From the NCBI GenBank assembly GCA_036417435.1, contig CM070910.1, positions 72,586,784-72,650,783 of the forward strand: a stretch of 64,000 nt of DNA, in the 5' to 3' direction. The position numbers and the translations under genes were made by a program. The DNA comes from Inia geoffrensis (Eukaryota; Chordata; Mammalia; Artiodactyla; Iniidae). The notes beneath the pieces are model-generated. The model saw only the letters and a program-made list of their open reading frames with translations, had not been told where the DNA came from and did no database searches. Positions 40,680 through 54,839 of the stretch are shown here, in pieces; the first letter of the stretch is position 1, and the number at the start of each line of letters is the position of its first letter.

Positions 40680-43600
40680 CCCTCACCCGTGCCCTAATCT
40701 TAACTAGTACACCAACAATAACATGTGCCCTCACAAGTACGCTAACACTTAAGCGTTGTCGTACCCTAAACTGTACCCTAAACCCTCCCCATACCCTAAC
40801 CCTAACCCTAACCCGAATCCTAACCCTGACCCTAACCCGAAGACTTACACTCACCAGTGCCCTAAACTTAATCAATACATCAGTATTAACCCGTGACCTC
40901 ACATGTACACGAACCCTAAACTGTTGCCGTACACTAACCTGTAACCTACTCCCTCCCCATTGCCTAACCCTAACCCTAACACGATCCCTAATCCTGTCCC
41001 TCACACGAAGCCTTACCCTCACCCATGCCCTAATCTTAACCAACACACCAACACTAACTAGTGCCCTCACACGTACGCTAACTCTTAAGCGTTGTCGTAT
41101 GTTAAACTGTACCCTACTCCTTCTCCATTCCCTAACAGTAACCTTAACCCGAATCCTTACCCTCAACCGTGCCTTAAACTTTACCAGTTCACCAACACTA
41201 ACGCGTGCCCTCACACGTACGCTAACCCTTAAGCATTGTCATACCCTAAACTGTACCCTAATCCCTCCCCATTCCCTAACCCTATCCCTAACCCGAAACC
41301 TAACCCTGACAGTCACACGAAGCTTTACCCTCACCCGTGTCCTAATTTTCACCAGTACATCAACACTAACCCATGCCCTCCAACGTAGGCTAACCCTAAA
41401 CCGTTGCTGTACCTTAACCTGTACCATAATCCTTACCCATTGCCTAACCCTAACCCTAACGGGATCCCTAATCCTGTCCCTCACCCGAAGCCTTACCCTC
41501 ACCCATGCCCTAATCTTAACCAGTACACCAACACTAACTCGTGCCCACCCACGTACGCTAACACGTAAGCGTTTTTGTACCCTAAACTGTACCCTAATCC
41601 CTCGCCATTCCCTACCCCTAACCCTAACACCAATAATAACACTGACACTCACCTGAAGCCTTACCCTCTACGGTGACTTAAACTTACCCAGTACACCAAA
41701 ACTAAATCGTGCCCTCACACGTACGCTAACCCTAAACTGCAGCCGTACCATAACCTGTACCCTAATCCCACTCCACTCCCTAACCCTAACCCTAAAACGA
41801 ACCCTAACCCTGACACTCACGAGAAGCTTTACCCTCACCAGTGTCCTAATTTTAACCAGTGCATCAACACTAACCAATGACCTCCAAAGTAGTCTAACAC
41901 TAAACCGTCGCCGTACCCTAATCTCTATCCAAATCCGTTCCCGTTGCCTAAAACTAACCCTAACACGATCCCTAGTTCTGTCCCTCACCCGAAGCTGTAC
42001 ACTCACCCGTGCCCTAATCTTAACCAGTACACCAACACTAACTCGTGCCCTCACACGTACGCTAACACTTAATCGTTGTGGTACCCTAAACTGTACCCTA
42101 AGCCCTCCCCATTCCCTACCCCTAACCCTAACACGAATACTAACACTGACCCTCACCCGAAGCATTACCCTCACCGGTGTCGTAATTTTAAACAGTACAT
42201 CAACACCTACACATGCACTCCAACGTAGGCTAACCCTAAACCGTTGCCATACCCTAACCTGTACCCTAATCCCTCCCCATTGCCAAGCCTTAACCTTAAC
42301 ACAATACCTAATCCTGTCCCTCACCCGAAGCCTTACACTCACCCGTGCCCGAAACTTAACCAGTACACCAACAATAACTCGTGCCCTCACACGTACACTA
42401 ACACTTAAGTGCTGTCGTACCCTAAACTATACCCTAATCCCTCTTCATTCCCTAACCCTAACCCTAACCTGAATCCAAACCCTGACCCTCACCCGAAGCC
42501 TTACACTCACCTGTGTCCTAATCTTAACCAGTACACCAACACTAAATCATGCACTCACACGTACGCTTCCCCTAAACCGCAGCCGTACCCTAACCTGAAC
42601 CCTAATCACTCTCCATTCCCTAACCCTGACCCTAATCCGAACCCTAACCCTGACACTCATCCGAAGCTTTACCCTCACCCGTGCCCTAATTTTAACAAGT
42701 ACATCAACTCTAACACAGGCTCTACAACGTAGGCTAAGCCTAAATCATTGCCGTACCCTAACCTGTACAATGATCCCTCCACATTGCCTAACCCTAACCC
42801 TAACCCAAATCCTAAACCTGACCCTCTTCCGAGGCCTTACCCTCACCCGTGCCCTAATGTTAACTAGTACACCAACAATAACTTGTGCCCTCACAAGTAC
42901 GCTAACACTTAAGCGTTGTCGTACCCTAAACTGTACCCTAAACCCTCCCCATTCCCTAAACCTAACCCTAACCCGAATCCTAATCCTGACCCTAACCCGA
43001 AGACTTACACTCACCGGTGCCCTAAACTTAATCAATACATCAGTATTAACCCGTGACCTCACACGTACACGAACCCTAAACCGTTGCCGTACACTAACCT
43101 GTAACCTAATCCCTCCCCATTGCCTAACCCTAACCCTAACCCGATCCCTAATCCTGTCCCTCACACGAAGCCTTACCCTCACCCGTGCCCTAATCTTAAC
43201 CAACACACCACCACTAACTCGTGCCCTCACACGTACGCTAACTCTTAAGCGTGGTCGTATGCTAAACTGTACCCTAATCCTTCTCCATTCCCTAACAGTA
43301 ACCCTAACCCGAATCCTTACCCTGACACTCACCCGAAGCCTTACCCTCAACCGTGCCTTAAACTTTACCAGTTCACCAACACTAGCGCGTGCCCTCACAC
43401 GAACGCTAACCCTTAAGCATTGTCGTACCCTAAACTGTACCCTAATCCCTCCCCATTCCCTAACACTAACCCTAACCCGAAACCTAACCCTGACAGTCAC
43501 CCGAAGCTTTACCCTCACCCGTGTCCTAATTTTAACCAGTACATCAACACTAACCCATGCCCTCCAACGTAAGCTAATCCGAAACCATTCCCGTAACCTA

Positions 43601-43900
43601 ACCTGTACCCTAATGCCTCCCCATTCCCTACCCCTAACCCGAATCCTAACCCTGACACTCACCCGAAGCCTTACCCTCACCCGTGACCTAATCTTAACCT
43701 GTACACCAACAGTAAACTGTGCCCTCACACGTACATTAACCCTAAACTGCAGCCGTACCCTAACCTGTACCCTAATCCCTCCCCATTCCCTAACCCTAAA
43801 CCTAACCCTAAACCTGACTCTCCCCAGAAACCTTTCATTTACCCGTGCCCTAATCTTAATCATTACATCGATACTAACCCGTGCCGTCACATGTACACGA
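40680..43900 (+). repeat. Local duplication with offset about 2.16 kb
   Basis: The stretch from about 40,680 recurs from about 42,838. Shared points are the AACAATAAC run and CTCACAAGTACG followed by CTAACACTTAAGCG, the TCAGTATTAACC-type monomer, and the CAACACACCA step at 41,041 and 43,201 (offset 2,160). The offset grows to about 2,184 near 41,160 because four hexamers are missing in the first copy. Divergence is moderate. Confidence 0.65.
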
Positions 43901-44839
43901 GCTCTATACTGTTGCCGTACAGTAACCGGTAACCTAATACTTCCCCATTTCCTAACCCTAACCCTAACACGATCCCTAATCCTGTCCCTCACCCGAAGCC
44001 TTACCTTCACCCGAGCCCTAATCTTAACCAGTACACCAACATTAACTCGTGCCCTCACACGTACGCTAACTCTTAAGCGTTGTCGTATGCTTAACTGTAC
44101 CCTAATCACTCTCCATTCCCTAACAGTAACCCTAACCCGAATACTTACCCTGACCCTCACCCGAAGCCTTACCCTCAACCGTGCCTTAAACTTTACCAGT
44201 TCACCAACACTAACTCGTGCCCTCACACGTACGCTAACCCTTAAGCATTGTCGTACCCTAAACTGTACCCTACTCCCTCCCCATTCCCCAACCCGAACCC
44301 TAACCCGAAACCTAACCCTGACACCCACCCGAAGCGTTACCCTCACCCGTGTCCTAATTTTAACCAGTACATCAACACTAACCCATGCCCTCCAACGTAG
44401 GCTAATCTGAAACCGTTGCCGTAAGCTTACCTGTACCCTAATCCCTTCCCATTGCCTAACCATAACCCTAATCCGATCCCTAATCCTGTCCCTCACCCGA
44501 AGCCTTACCCACACCCGTGCCCTAATCTTAACCAGTACACCAATACTAACTCGTGCCCTCACACGTACGCTAACCCTTAAGCGTTGTTGTACCCTAAACT
44601 GTACCCTAATCCCTCGCCATTCCCTAACCCTAACCCTAACACCAATACTAACACTGACCCTCACCTGAAGCCTTACCCTCACCGGTGACTTAAACTTACC
44701 CAGTACACCAAAACTAAACCGTGCCCTCACACGTAAGCTAACCCTAAACCGCAGCTGTACCCTAACCTGTACCCTAATCCCCCTCCACTCCCTAACCCTA
44801 ACCCTAACCCAAACCCTAACCCTGACACTCACGAGAAGC

Positions 44840-46010
44840 TTTACCATCACCTGTGTCCTAATTTTAACCAATACATCAAAACTAACCCATACCATCCAAC
44901 GTAGGCTACACCTAAACCGTTGCAGTACCCTAACTTGTACCGTAATCCCTCCCCATTGCCTAACCCTAACCCTAACCCGATCCCTAATCCTGTGCCTAAA
45001 CCGAAGCCTTACCCTCACCCGTGCCAAAGGCTTAACCAGTACACCAACACTAACTCGTGCCCTCACATGTATGCTAACCCTTAAGCGTTGTCGTAACCTA
45101 AACTGTACCCTAATCCCTCCCCATTCCCTAACCCTAACCCTAACCCGAATCCTAACCCTGACACTCACCCGACAACTTACCTTCATCCGTGACCTAATCT
45201 TAACCAGTACACCAACACTATCTCGTGCCCTCACATATACGCTAATCCTTAAGCGTTGTCATACCCTTAACTTTACCCTAATTCCTCCCCATTCCGTAAC
45301 CCTAACCCTAACTCGAAACCTAACCCTGACCCTCACCCGAAGCCTTACCCACACCCGTGCCCTAATCTTAACCAGTATACTAACACTAAACCGTGCCCTC
45401 ACATTTACACGAAACCTAAACAGTTCCCGTACCCTAACCTAGAAAGTAATCCCTCCCCATTGCTTAACCCTAACCCGATCCCTAATCCTGTCCCTCAACC
45501 AAGCCTTACCCTCACCCGTGGCCGAAACTTAACCAGTACACCAACAATAACTCGTACCTTCACACGTACGCTACCCCTTAAGCGCTGTCGTACCCTAAAC
45601 TGTACCCTAATACCTCCCCATTTGCTAACCCTAAACCTAACCCTAATCCTAACCCTTAACATAACCCAAAGCCTTACCCTCACCCGTGACCTAATCTTAA
45701 CCTGGTACAACAACACTAAACCATACCCTCACACGTACGCTAACCCTAAACCACAGCCATACCATAACCTGTACCCTAATCCCTCTCCATTCCCTAACAC
45801 TAACCCAAAGCCAAACCCTAACCCTGACAGTCACCCGAAGCTTTACCCTCACCCGTGTCCTCATTTTAACCAATACATCAACACTAACCCATGCCATCCA
45901 ACGTAGGCTACACCTAAACCGTTGCAGTACCCTAACTTGTACCGTAATCCCTCCCCATTGCCTAACCCTAACCCTAAACCGATCCCTAATCCTGTCCCTA
46001 AACCGAAGCC
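44840..46010 (+). repeat. Local duplication with offset about 1,002 bp
   Basis: A distinctive monomer with GTAGGCTACACC and GTTGCAGTACC followed by CTAACTTGTACCGTAATCC occurs at about 44,880-44,990 and again at about 45,880-45,995 (GTAGGCTACA at 44,901 and 45,903). The spacing is about six monomers. Between them, 45,595-45,780 resembles the 19,030-19,210 and 33,070-33,250 stretches, including their unusual GGTACAACAACA or AGTACAACAACA step. Confidence 0.6.
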
Positions 46011-49000
46011 TTACCCTCACCTGTGCCAAAGACTTAACCAGTACACTAATACTAACCTGTGCCCTCACACGTACGCTAACCCTAAACTGTTGCAGTACCC
46101 TAATCCATACCGTAATCCCTCCCCATTTCCTAAACCTAACCCAAACCCAAACACTTACCCTGACCCTCACCCGAAGCCTTACACTCACCCGTGCCCTAAT
46201 CTTAACCTGTACACCAACACTAAACCATGCCCTCACACGTACACTAAACCTAAACCAGTGCTGTACACTAACCTATACCCTAATCCCTGTCCATTCCCTA
46301 ACGCTAAACCTAACCCGACCCCTAAATCTGACACTCACCTGAAGCCTTACACTCACCAGTGCTCTAATCTTAACCAATACATCTATACTAACCTGTGCCC
46401 TCACATGTAAACTAACCCTTAAGCGTTGTCGTACCCTAAACTGTACCCTAATCCCTCCCCATTTACTAACCCTAACCGTAACCCGAATCCTATCCCTGAC
46501 CCTCACCCGAAACCTTACCCTAACCCGTCACCTAATCTTAACCAGTACACCAACACTAAACCATCCCCTGACACGTACGCTAAACCTTAAGCATTGTCGT
46601 ACACTAAACTGTACCCTAATCCCTCCCCATTCCCTAACCCTAACCCTAAGCAGATCCCTAACACTGACACTCACCCTAAGCTTTACCCTCACCTGTGTCC
46701 TAATATTAACCAGTATATCAACACTAACCAATTCCCTGCAACGTAGGCTAACCCTAAACCATTGCCGTAACGTAACCTGTAGCCTAACCCTTCCCCATTC
46801 CCTAACCCTAACTTTAAACTAATCCCTAATCCTGTCCCTCACCCGAAGCCTTTCCCTCACCCATGCCCTAATCTTAACCAGTACACCAACACTAACTCGT
46901 GCCCTCACACGTACGCTAACCCTTAAGGGATGTTGTACCCTAACCTGTACCCTAATCCCTCCCCATTCCCTAATGCTAACCCGAACCTGATTCCTAGTCC
47001 TGTCCCTCACACGAATCCTGACCTTCACACGTGCCCTAATCTTAACCAGTACACCAACACTAAACCGTGCCCTCACACGTATGCTAAAACTATACAGCAG
47101 CCGTACCCTAACCTGTACCCTAATCCCTCCCCATTCCCTAACCCTAACCCTAACACGATCCCTTATCCTGAGGCTTACCCGAAGACTTACTCTCACCTGT
47201 GCCCTAATCTTAACCAGTACACCAACATTAACCCATGCCCTCACACGTACGCTAAACCTAAACCGTTGCAATACCCTAATCTATACCCTAATCCCTCCCC
47301 ATTGTTAATCCTAACCCTAACCCGAACCCTTACCCTGACTCTCACCCGAAGCCTTCCACTCAACCGTGACCTAATCTTAACCAGTACACCAACAGTAAAC
47401 CATGCCCTCACACGTACACTAAGCCTAAACTGCTGCCGTACACTAACCTGTAACCTAATCCCTCCCCATTCCCTAACCCTAACCCGAACCCTAACCATGA
47501 AACTCACCCGAACCCTTACCCTCACCCGTGATCTAATTTTAACCAGTACACCAACACTAAACCGTGCCCACACACGTATGCTAACCCTAAACCACAGCAG
47601 TACCCTAACCTGTACCCTAAGCCCTCCCAATTCCCTAACCCTAAACCTAACCCAAACCCTAAGCCTGACCCTCTTCCATGGCCGTACCCTCAGCCGTTCC
47701 CTAACCTTAACCACTACACCAACCCTAAACCGTGCTCTCACAAGTACGCTAACACTAAACCGTTGCAGTACCCCAATCTATATCCTAATACCTCCCCATT
47801 CCCTAAACCTAACCCGAACCCGAACCCTTACCCTGACCCTCACCCAAAGCCTTACACTCATCCATGCCTAATTTTATCTGTACATCAACACTAACCCATG
47901 CCCTCCAAAGTAACCTAACCCTAAACCGTTGCAGTACCCTAACCTGTACCCTAATACCTCCTCATTGCCTAACCCTAACCTTAGCCCAATACCTAAACCT
48001 GACCTTCTTCCGAGGCCTTACCCTCACCCGTGTCCTAATCTTAACCAGTACACCAACACTAACTCGTGCCCTCACACGTACGCCAACCCTAAACCGTTGC
48101 AGTACCCTAATCTATACACTAATCCCTCCACATTCCCTAACCCTAACCCTAACCTGAACCCTTACCCTGTCCCTCACGCGAAGGCTTACACTCACCCGTG
48201 CCCTAATCTTAACCAGTTCACCAACACTAAACCATGCCCTCATGGGTACGCTAAATGTAAACTGCTACCATACACTAAACTGTGCCCTAATCCCTCCCCA
48301 TTCACTAATCCTAACCCTAACCTGAACCCTAAAGCTGACCCTTACCCGAAGCCTTAAACTCACCCGTGCCCTAATCTTAACCAATACATCAATACTATCC
48401 CGTGCCCTCACATGTATGCCAACCCTTAAGCGTTGTCGTACCCTAAACTGTACCCTAAACCCTCCCCATTCTCTAACCCTAACCTTAAACCAAATCCTAA
48501 CCCTGACCCTCACTCGAATCCTTACCCTCACCTGTGCCCTAATCTTAACCAGTACACCAACACTACACCATGCCCTCAAACGTATGTTAACCCTAAACCG
48601 CAGCCGTACCCTAACCTGTACCCTAATCCCACTCCATTCCTTAATGCTAACCCTAACCCGAACCCTAACCCTGACACTCACCCGAAGCTTTACCCTCACC
48701 CGTGTCCTAATTATAACCACTACATCAGCATTAACACATGCCCTCCAACGTAGGCTATCCCTAAACCTTTGCCATACGCTAACCTGTACCCTAATCCCTC
48801 CACATTCCCGAACCTTAACCCTAACCGAAACCCTAAACCTCAACCTCTTCCGAGGCCTTACCCTCACCCGTGTCCTAATCTTAACCAGTACACCAACACT
48901 AACTCGTGTCCTCAATCGTACACTAACCAGTAAGCGTTGGCGTACCCTAAACTGTACCCTAATCCCTCCCCATTCCCTAACCCTAACCCGTATCCTAACC

Positions 49001-52000
49001 CTGACCCTCACCCGAAGCCTGACCCTCACCCGTGACCTAATCTTAACCTATACACCAACACTAAACCGTGCCCTCACACGTACGCTCACCCTAAACTGCA
49101 GCCATACCCTAACCTGTACCCTAATACCTCCTAATTCCCTAAGCATAACCCTAACACAAACCCTTAACCTGACCCTCTCCTGAGGCCTTACCTTTCCCCG
49201 TGCCCTAATCTTAACCAGTAAACCAACACAAACTTGTGCCCTCACTCGTATGCTAAACCGTAAGCGTTGTCATACCCTAAACTCTAAACTAATCCCTCCC
49301 CATCCCCTAACTTAAACCTAACCTTAATCCTAACGCTGACACTCACCCGAAGATTTACCCTCAACCGTGACCTAATCTTAATCAGTACCCCAACACTAAA
49401 CCGTGCCCTCACACGTACGCTAACCATAATCCGCAGCCGTACCCTAACCTGTACCCTAATTCCTCTCCATTCCCTAACCCTAACCGTAACCAGAACCCTA
49501 ACCTTGACACTCACTCAAAGCTTTACCCTCACCTGTGTCCTAATTTAAACCAGTACATCAACACTAACCCATGCCCTCCAACGTAGGGTAACCCTAAACC
49601 GTAGCCGTACCCTAACCTGTACGCTAAAGCCTCCCCATTCCCTAACCCTAACACTAACCAAAACCATAAACCTGACCCTCTTCCGAGGCCTTACCTTCAC
49701 CCGTGCCCTAATCATAACCAGTACACCAACACTAACTCATGCCCTAACACGTATGCTAACACTAAACCGTTGCAATACCCTAATCAATACCCTAATCCCT
49801 CCCCATTGCTAATCCTAACCCTAACCTGAACCCTTTCCCTGACCATCACATGAAGCCGTCCACTCACCCGTGCCCTAATCTTAACCAGTACACCAACACT
49901 AACTCGTGCCCTCACACGTACGCTAACCCTAAACTGCAGCCGTACCCTAACCTGTACCCTAATTCCTCTCCATTCCCTAACCCTAACCCTAACCCGAACC
50001 ATAACCCTGACACTCACCCGAAGCTTTACCCTCATCCATGTCTTAATTTTAACTGGTAAATCAACACTAACCCACGCCCTCAAACGTAGGGTAATCCTAA
50101 ACCCTTGCCGTACCCTATCCTGTACCCTAATCCCTCCCCATTCCCTAACCCTAAAAGAAACTCTAAACCTGATGCACTTCCGAGGCCTTTTCCTCACCCG
50201 TGCCCTAATCTTAACCAGTACACCAACATTAACTCGTGCCCTCACACGTACGCTAATGCTAAACCGCAGCCGTACCCTAAACGGTGCTCTAATCCCTCTA
50301 CCTTCCCTAACCCTAACCCTCAGCCGAACCCTATCCCTGACACTAACCCGAAGCTTTACCCTCACCCATGTCCTAATTTTAACCAGTACATCAACACTAA
50401 ACCATGCCCTCCAATGTAGGCTAAACCTAAACCGTTGCCGTACCCTAACCAGTACCCTAATCCCTCCCCATTCCCTAACACTAACCCTAACCCAAACCCT
50501 AAACCTGAATCTCTTCCTAGGCCTTAACCTCATCCGTGCCCTAATCTTAACCAGTACACGAACATTAACCCATGCGCTCACACGTACACTAAACCTAAAC
50601 CGTTGCAGTACCCTAATCTATACCCTAATCCCTTCCCATTCCCTAACCCTAACCCAACCTGAACCCTTAACCTAGCCCTCACCTGAAGTCTTACACTCAC
50701 CCGTGCCCTAATCTTAACGAGTACACCAACACTAACCAATGTCCTCACACGTACACGAACACAAAAGTGTTGCTGTACCCTAACCTGTAACCTAATCCGT
50801 CCCTATTGCCTAACCCTAACCCTAACCCGATACCTAATCCTGTCCCTCACCTAAGCCTTACACTCACCCGTGTCCTAATTTTAACCAGTACATCAACACT
50901 AACCCACACCCTCCAATATAGGCTAACCCTAAACCGTTGCCGTGCCCTAACCTGTCCCCTAATCCCTCCCCATTCCCTAACCCTAATCTAACCCGAACCA
51001 TTACCCTGACCCTCACGCGAAGCCTTACAGTCACCCATGCCCTAATCTTTACCTGTACACCAACACTAAACCATGCCCTCACACATATGCTAAACCTAAA
51101 CCGCTGCTGTACACTAATCTGTACCCTAATCCCTCCCCATTCCCTAACCCTAGCCATGACACAAACCCTAAACCTGACCCTCTTTCGAGACCTTGCCCTC
51201 ACCCGTGCCCTAATCTTAACCAGTACACCAACACTAACACGATCCCCCACACGTACGCTAACCCTTAAGTGTTGTCATACACTAAAGTGTAACGTAATCC
51301 CTCCCCATTCCCTAAACCTAACCCTAACCCGAATCCTAACCCTGACCCTAACCCAAAGCCTTCCGCTCACCCCTGCCCTAATCTTAACCAGTACACCAAC
51401 ACTAACTCGTGCCCTCACAATTATGCGAACCCTTAAGCGTTGTCGTACCATAGCCTGTACCCTAATCCCTCTCCATTCCCTTACCCTAACCCAAACACGA
51501 ATCCTAACCCTGACCCTCACCCGAAGCCTTACCCTCACCGTTGCCCTAATCTTAACCAGGACACCAATACTAACTCGTGCCCTCACACGTACGCTAACCC
51601 TAAACAGTTGAAGTACCCTAATCTTTACCCTAATCCTTCCCCATTCCCTAACCCTAACCCAAACCCTAACTCTTACCTTGACCCTCACCCGAAGCCTTAC
51701 ACTCACCCGTTCCCTAGTCTTAACCAGTACACCAACACTAAACCATGCCCTCACACGTACGCTAAACCTAAAGCGCTGCAGTACACTAACCTGTACCCTA
51801 ATCCCTCCCCATTCCCTAACCCTATACCCAACCCGAACCCTAAACCTAACCCTAATCCGAAGCCTTACACTAATCTGTGCCCTAATCTTAACCAGTATAG
51901 CAACACTAACTAGTGCCCTCATACATGAACCCTAAAACGTTGCTGTACCCTAACCTGTAAACTAATCCCTCCACATTGCCTAACCCTAGCCCTAACCAGA

Positions 52001-54806
52001 TCCCTAATCCTGTCCCTCACCCGAAGCCTTATCTTTACCTGTTCCCTAATCTTAACCAGTACACCAACAGTAATTCGTGCCCTCACACGTATGCTAAACC
52101 TTAAGCGTTGTTGTACCTTAAACTCTACCCTAATCCCTCCCCATTCCCTAACACTAACCCTAACCTGAATCCTAACCCTGACTCTCACCTGAAGCCTTAC
52201 CCTCACCCGTGACCTAATCTTAACCAGTACACCAACACTAAACCGTGCCCCCACACGTACAATAACCCTAAACCGCAGCTATACCCTAAACTGTACCCTA
52301 ATCCTTCTCCATTCCCTAAAACCAACCCTAACATGAACCCTAACCCTGATACTCATCCGAAGCTTTACCCTCACCCGTGTCTTAATTTTAACCAGTACAT
52401 CAACACCAACCCATGCCCTCCAACGTAGGCTAACCCTAAACCGTTGCCGCACACTAACCTGTACCCTAACCCCTACCCATTCCCTAACACCAACCCTAAC
52501 CCGAACCCTAAACCTGAACCTCGCCCGTAACCTAACACCCACCCGTGCCCTAAACTTAACCAATACATCAATACTAACCTGTGCCCTCACACGTAAACGA
52601 ACCCCAATCCGTTGCCGTACCCTAACCTGTAACCTAGTCCCTCCCCATTGCCTAACCCTAACCCTAACGTGATCGCTAATCCTGTCCCTCACCCTCACCC
52701 GTGCCCTAATCTTAACCAGTACACCAACACTAACCTGTTCCCTCACACGTACGCTAAACCTAAACTGTTGAATTTCACTAATTTTTACCCTAATCCCTCC
52801 CCATTCCTTAAACCTAACCCCAACCCGAACCCTAAAGCTGACCCTCATCTGAAGCCTTACACAGACCCGTTCCCTAATCTTAAGCAATACATCAATACTA
52901 ACCTGTGCCCTCACACGTAAACGAACCCTAAAGGGTTGCCGTACCCTAACCTGTAATCTAATCCCTCCTCATTGCCTAAACCTAACCCTAATGCGATCCC
53001 TAATCCTGTCCCTCACCCGAAGCCTTACCCTCACCCGTGACCTAATCTTGACAAGTGCACCAACACTAACGCGTGCCCTCACACGTATGCTAACCCTTAA
53101 GCGTTGTCGTACCCTAAACTGTACCCTAACCCTCCCCATTCCCTAACCCTTACCCGAATCCTAACCCTGACCCTCACCCGAAGCTTTACACTCACACTTC
53201 CCCTATTCTTAACCAGCACACCAACAGTAAATCATGCCCTCACACGTACGCTAAACATAACCCGCTGCCGTACAATAACCTGTACCCTAATTCCTCCCCA
53301 TTCCCTAAGCCTAACCCTAACCCGAACACTAAACCTGACCCGCACCTGAATCCTTACACTCCCCCGTGCCCTAATCTGAAACAATACATCAATATTAACC
53401 CGTGCCCTCACACGTACACGAACCGTAATCCATTGCCATACCCTAACCTGTAACCTAATCCCTCCCCATTGCCTAACCCTAACCCTAACCCAAACCCTAA
53501 TCCTGTCCCTCACCTAAAGACTTACCCTCAACGTGCCCTAACCTTAACCAGTACACCAACACTAACCCATGCCCTCACACGTACGCTAACGCTAAACCGT
53601 TGCAGTACCCTAATCTATACCCTAATCCCACCTCATTCGCTAACCCTAAACAGAACCCGAACCCTTACCCTGACACTCACCCGAAGCCTTACACTCACCC
53701 GTGACCTATTCATAACGAGTACATAAATACTAAGCCTTGTCCTCACATGTACGCTAACTCTAAACCTTTGCCGTACCCTAATCTGTACCTGAATCCCTCT
53801 CCATTCCCTAACCCTAAATCTAACCCGAACCCTAACTCTGACACTCATCTGAAGCTTTACCCTCACCCGTGCCCTAATCTTAACGAGTACATCAACAATA
53901 AACCATTCCCTCCAACGTAGGCTAACCCTAAACTCTTGCCATACCCTAACCTGTACCCTAATGCCTCCCCATTCCCTAACCCTAACCCTAACCCAAACCC
54001 TAAACCTGACCCTCTCTGAGTCCTTACCCTCACTTGTGCCCTAATCTTAACCAGTACACCAACACTATGCCGTGCCCTCTCACGTACGCTAACCTTAAAC
54101 TGTTGCTGTACCCTAACCTATAGGCTAATCCCTCCCCATTCCCTAACGCTAACCCAAACCCTAATTCTGACCCTCACCCGAAGCCTTACCCTAACCTGTG
54201 CCCTAATCTTATCCAGTATATCAACACTAACTTGTGCCCTCAAACGTATGAAAACCCTAAACCGTTGCAGTACCCTAATCTTTACCCTACTCCCACACCA
54301 TTCACTAACTCTAACCCCAACCCGAATCCTAACCCTGACACTCACCTGTAGCCTTACCCTCAACCGTGCCCTAATCTTAACCAATAAATCAACACTAACC
54401 CATGCCGTCAAACGTACACTAATCCTAAACCATTGCCGTACACTAACCTGTATCCTAATCCTTCCCCATTCCCTAAAACTAACCCTAACACGAACCCTAA
54501 TCCTGTCCCTCAACCGAAGCCTTACCCTCACCCGTGCCCTAATCTTAACCATTACACCAACACTAACACTTGTCCTCACACGTACACCAACCCTTAAGCG
54601 TTGTCGTACATTAAACTCTACCCGAATCCTTCCCCATTCCCTAACACTAACCCTAACCTGAATCCTAACCCTGACCCTCAACCGAAGCCTTACACTCACT
54701 GGTGACCTAATCTTAACCAGTACACCAACACTAAATCATGCCCTCACACGTACGCTTCCCCTAAACCGCAGCTGTACCCTAACCTGTACCCTAATCACTC
54801 TCCATT

Positions 54807-54839
54807 CCCTAACCCTAACCCTAACCCGAACCCTAACCC
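54807..54839 (-). other. Exemplar potential G-quadruplex / TRF-site patch of a monomer
   Basis: Six CCC runs occur at exact 6-bp spacing (54,807, 54,813, 54,819, 54,825, 54,831, 54,837). The minus strand therefore has six GGG runs separated by 3-base loops, mostly TTA with one TTC. Such a patch lies in the last third of nearly every monomer, so potential quadruplex and telomere-binding sites recur about every 168 bp. Folding or binding is inferred from sequence only. Confidence 0.6.

Larger units (their letters stand above)
26991..41030 (+). repeat. 12.55-kb higher-order unit, copy 2 (14.04 kb long)
   Basis: The second copy of 14,440-26,990 starts where TCTTAACCAGTACACCAGCA at about 26,992-27,010 matches 14,439-14,457. 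It ends near 41,028, where the sequence departs from 26,985. It is longer than copy 1 because it carries 30,841-32,502. Single-base differences are scattered along its length, so it is not a simple assembly echo of copy 1. It contains copy 5 of the five-copy block (about 28,660-30,115), one monomer shorter than the others. Confidence 0.9.

Noticed and set aside
26991..41030. Assembly artefact repeating the same 12.55 kb twice
   Set aside because: Not excluded, but the copies differ by a one-monomer deletion, a hexamer deletion, a 1,662-bp segment and scattered substitutions, which a simple echo would not show.
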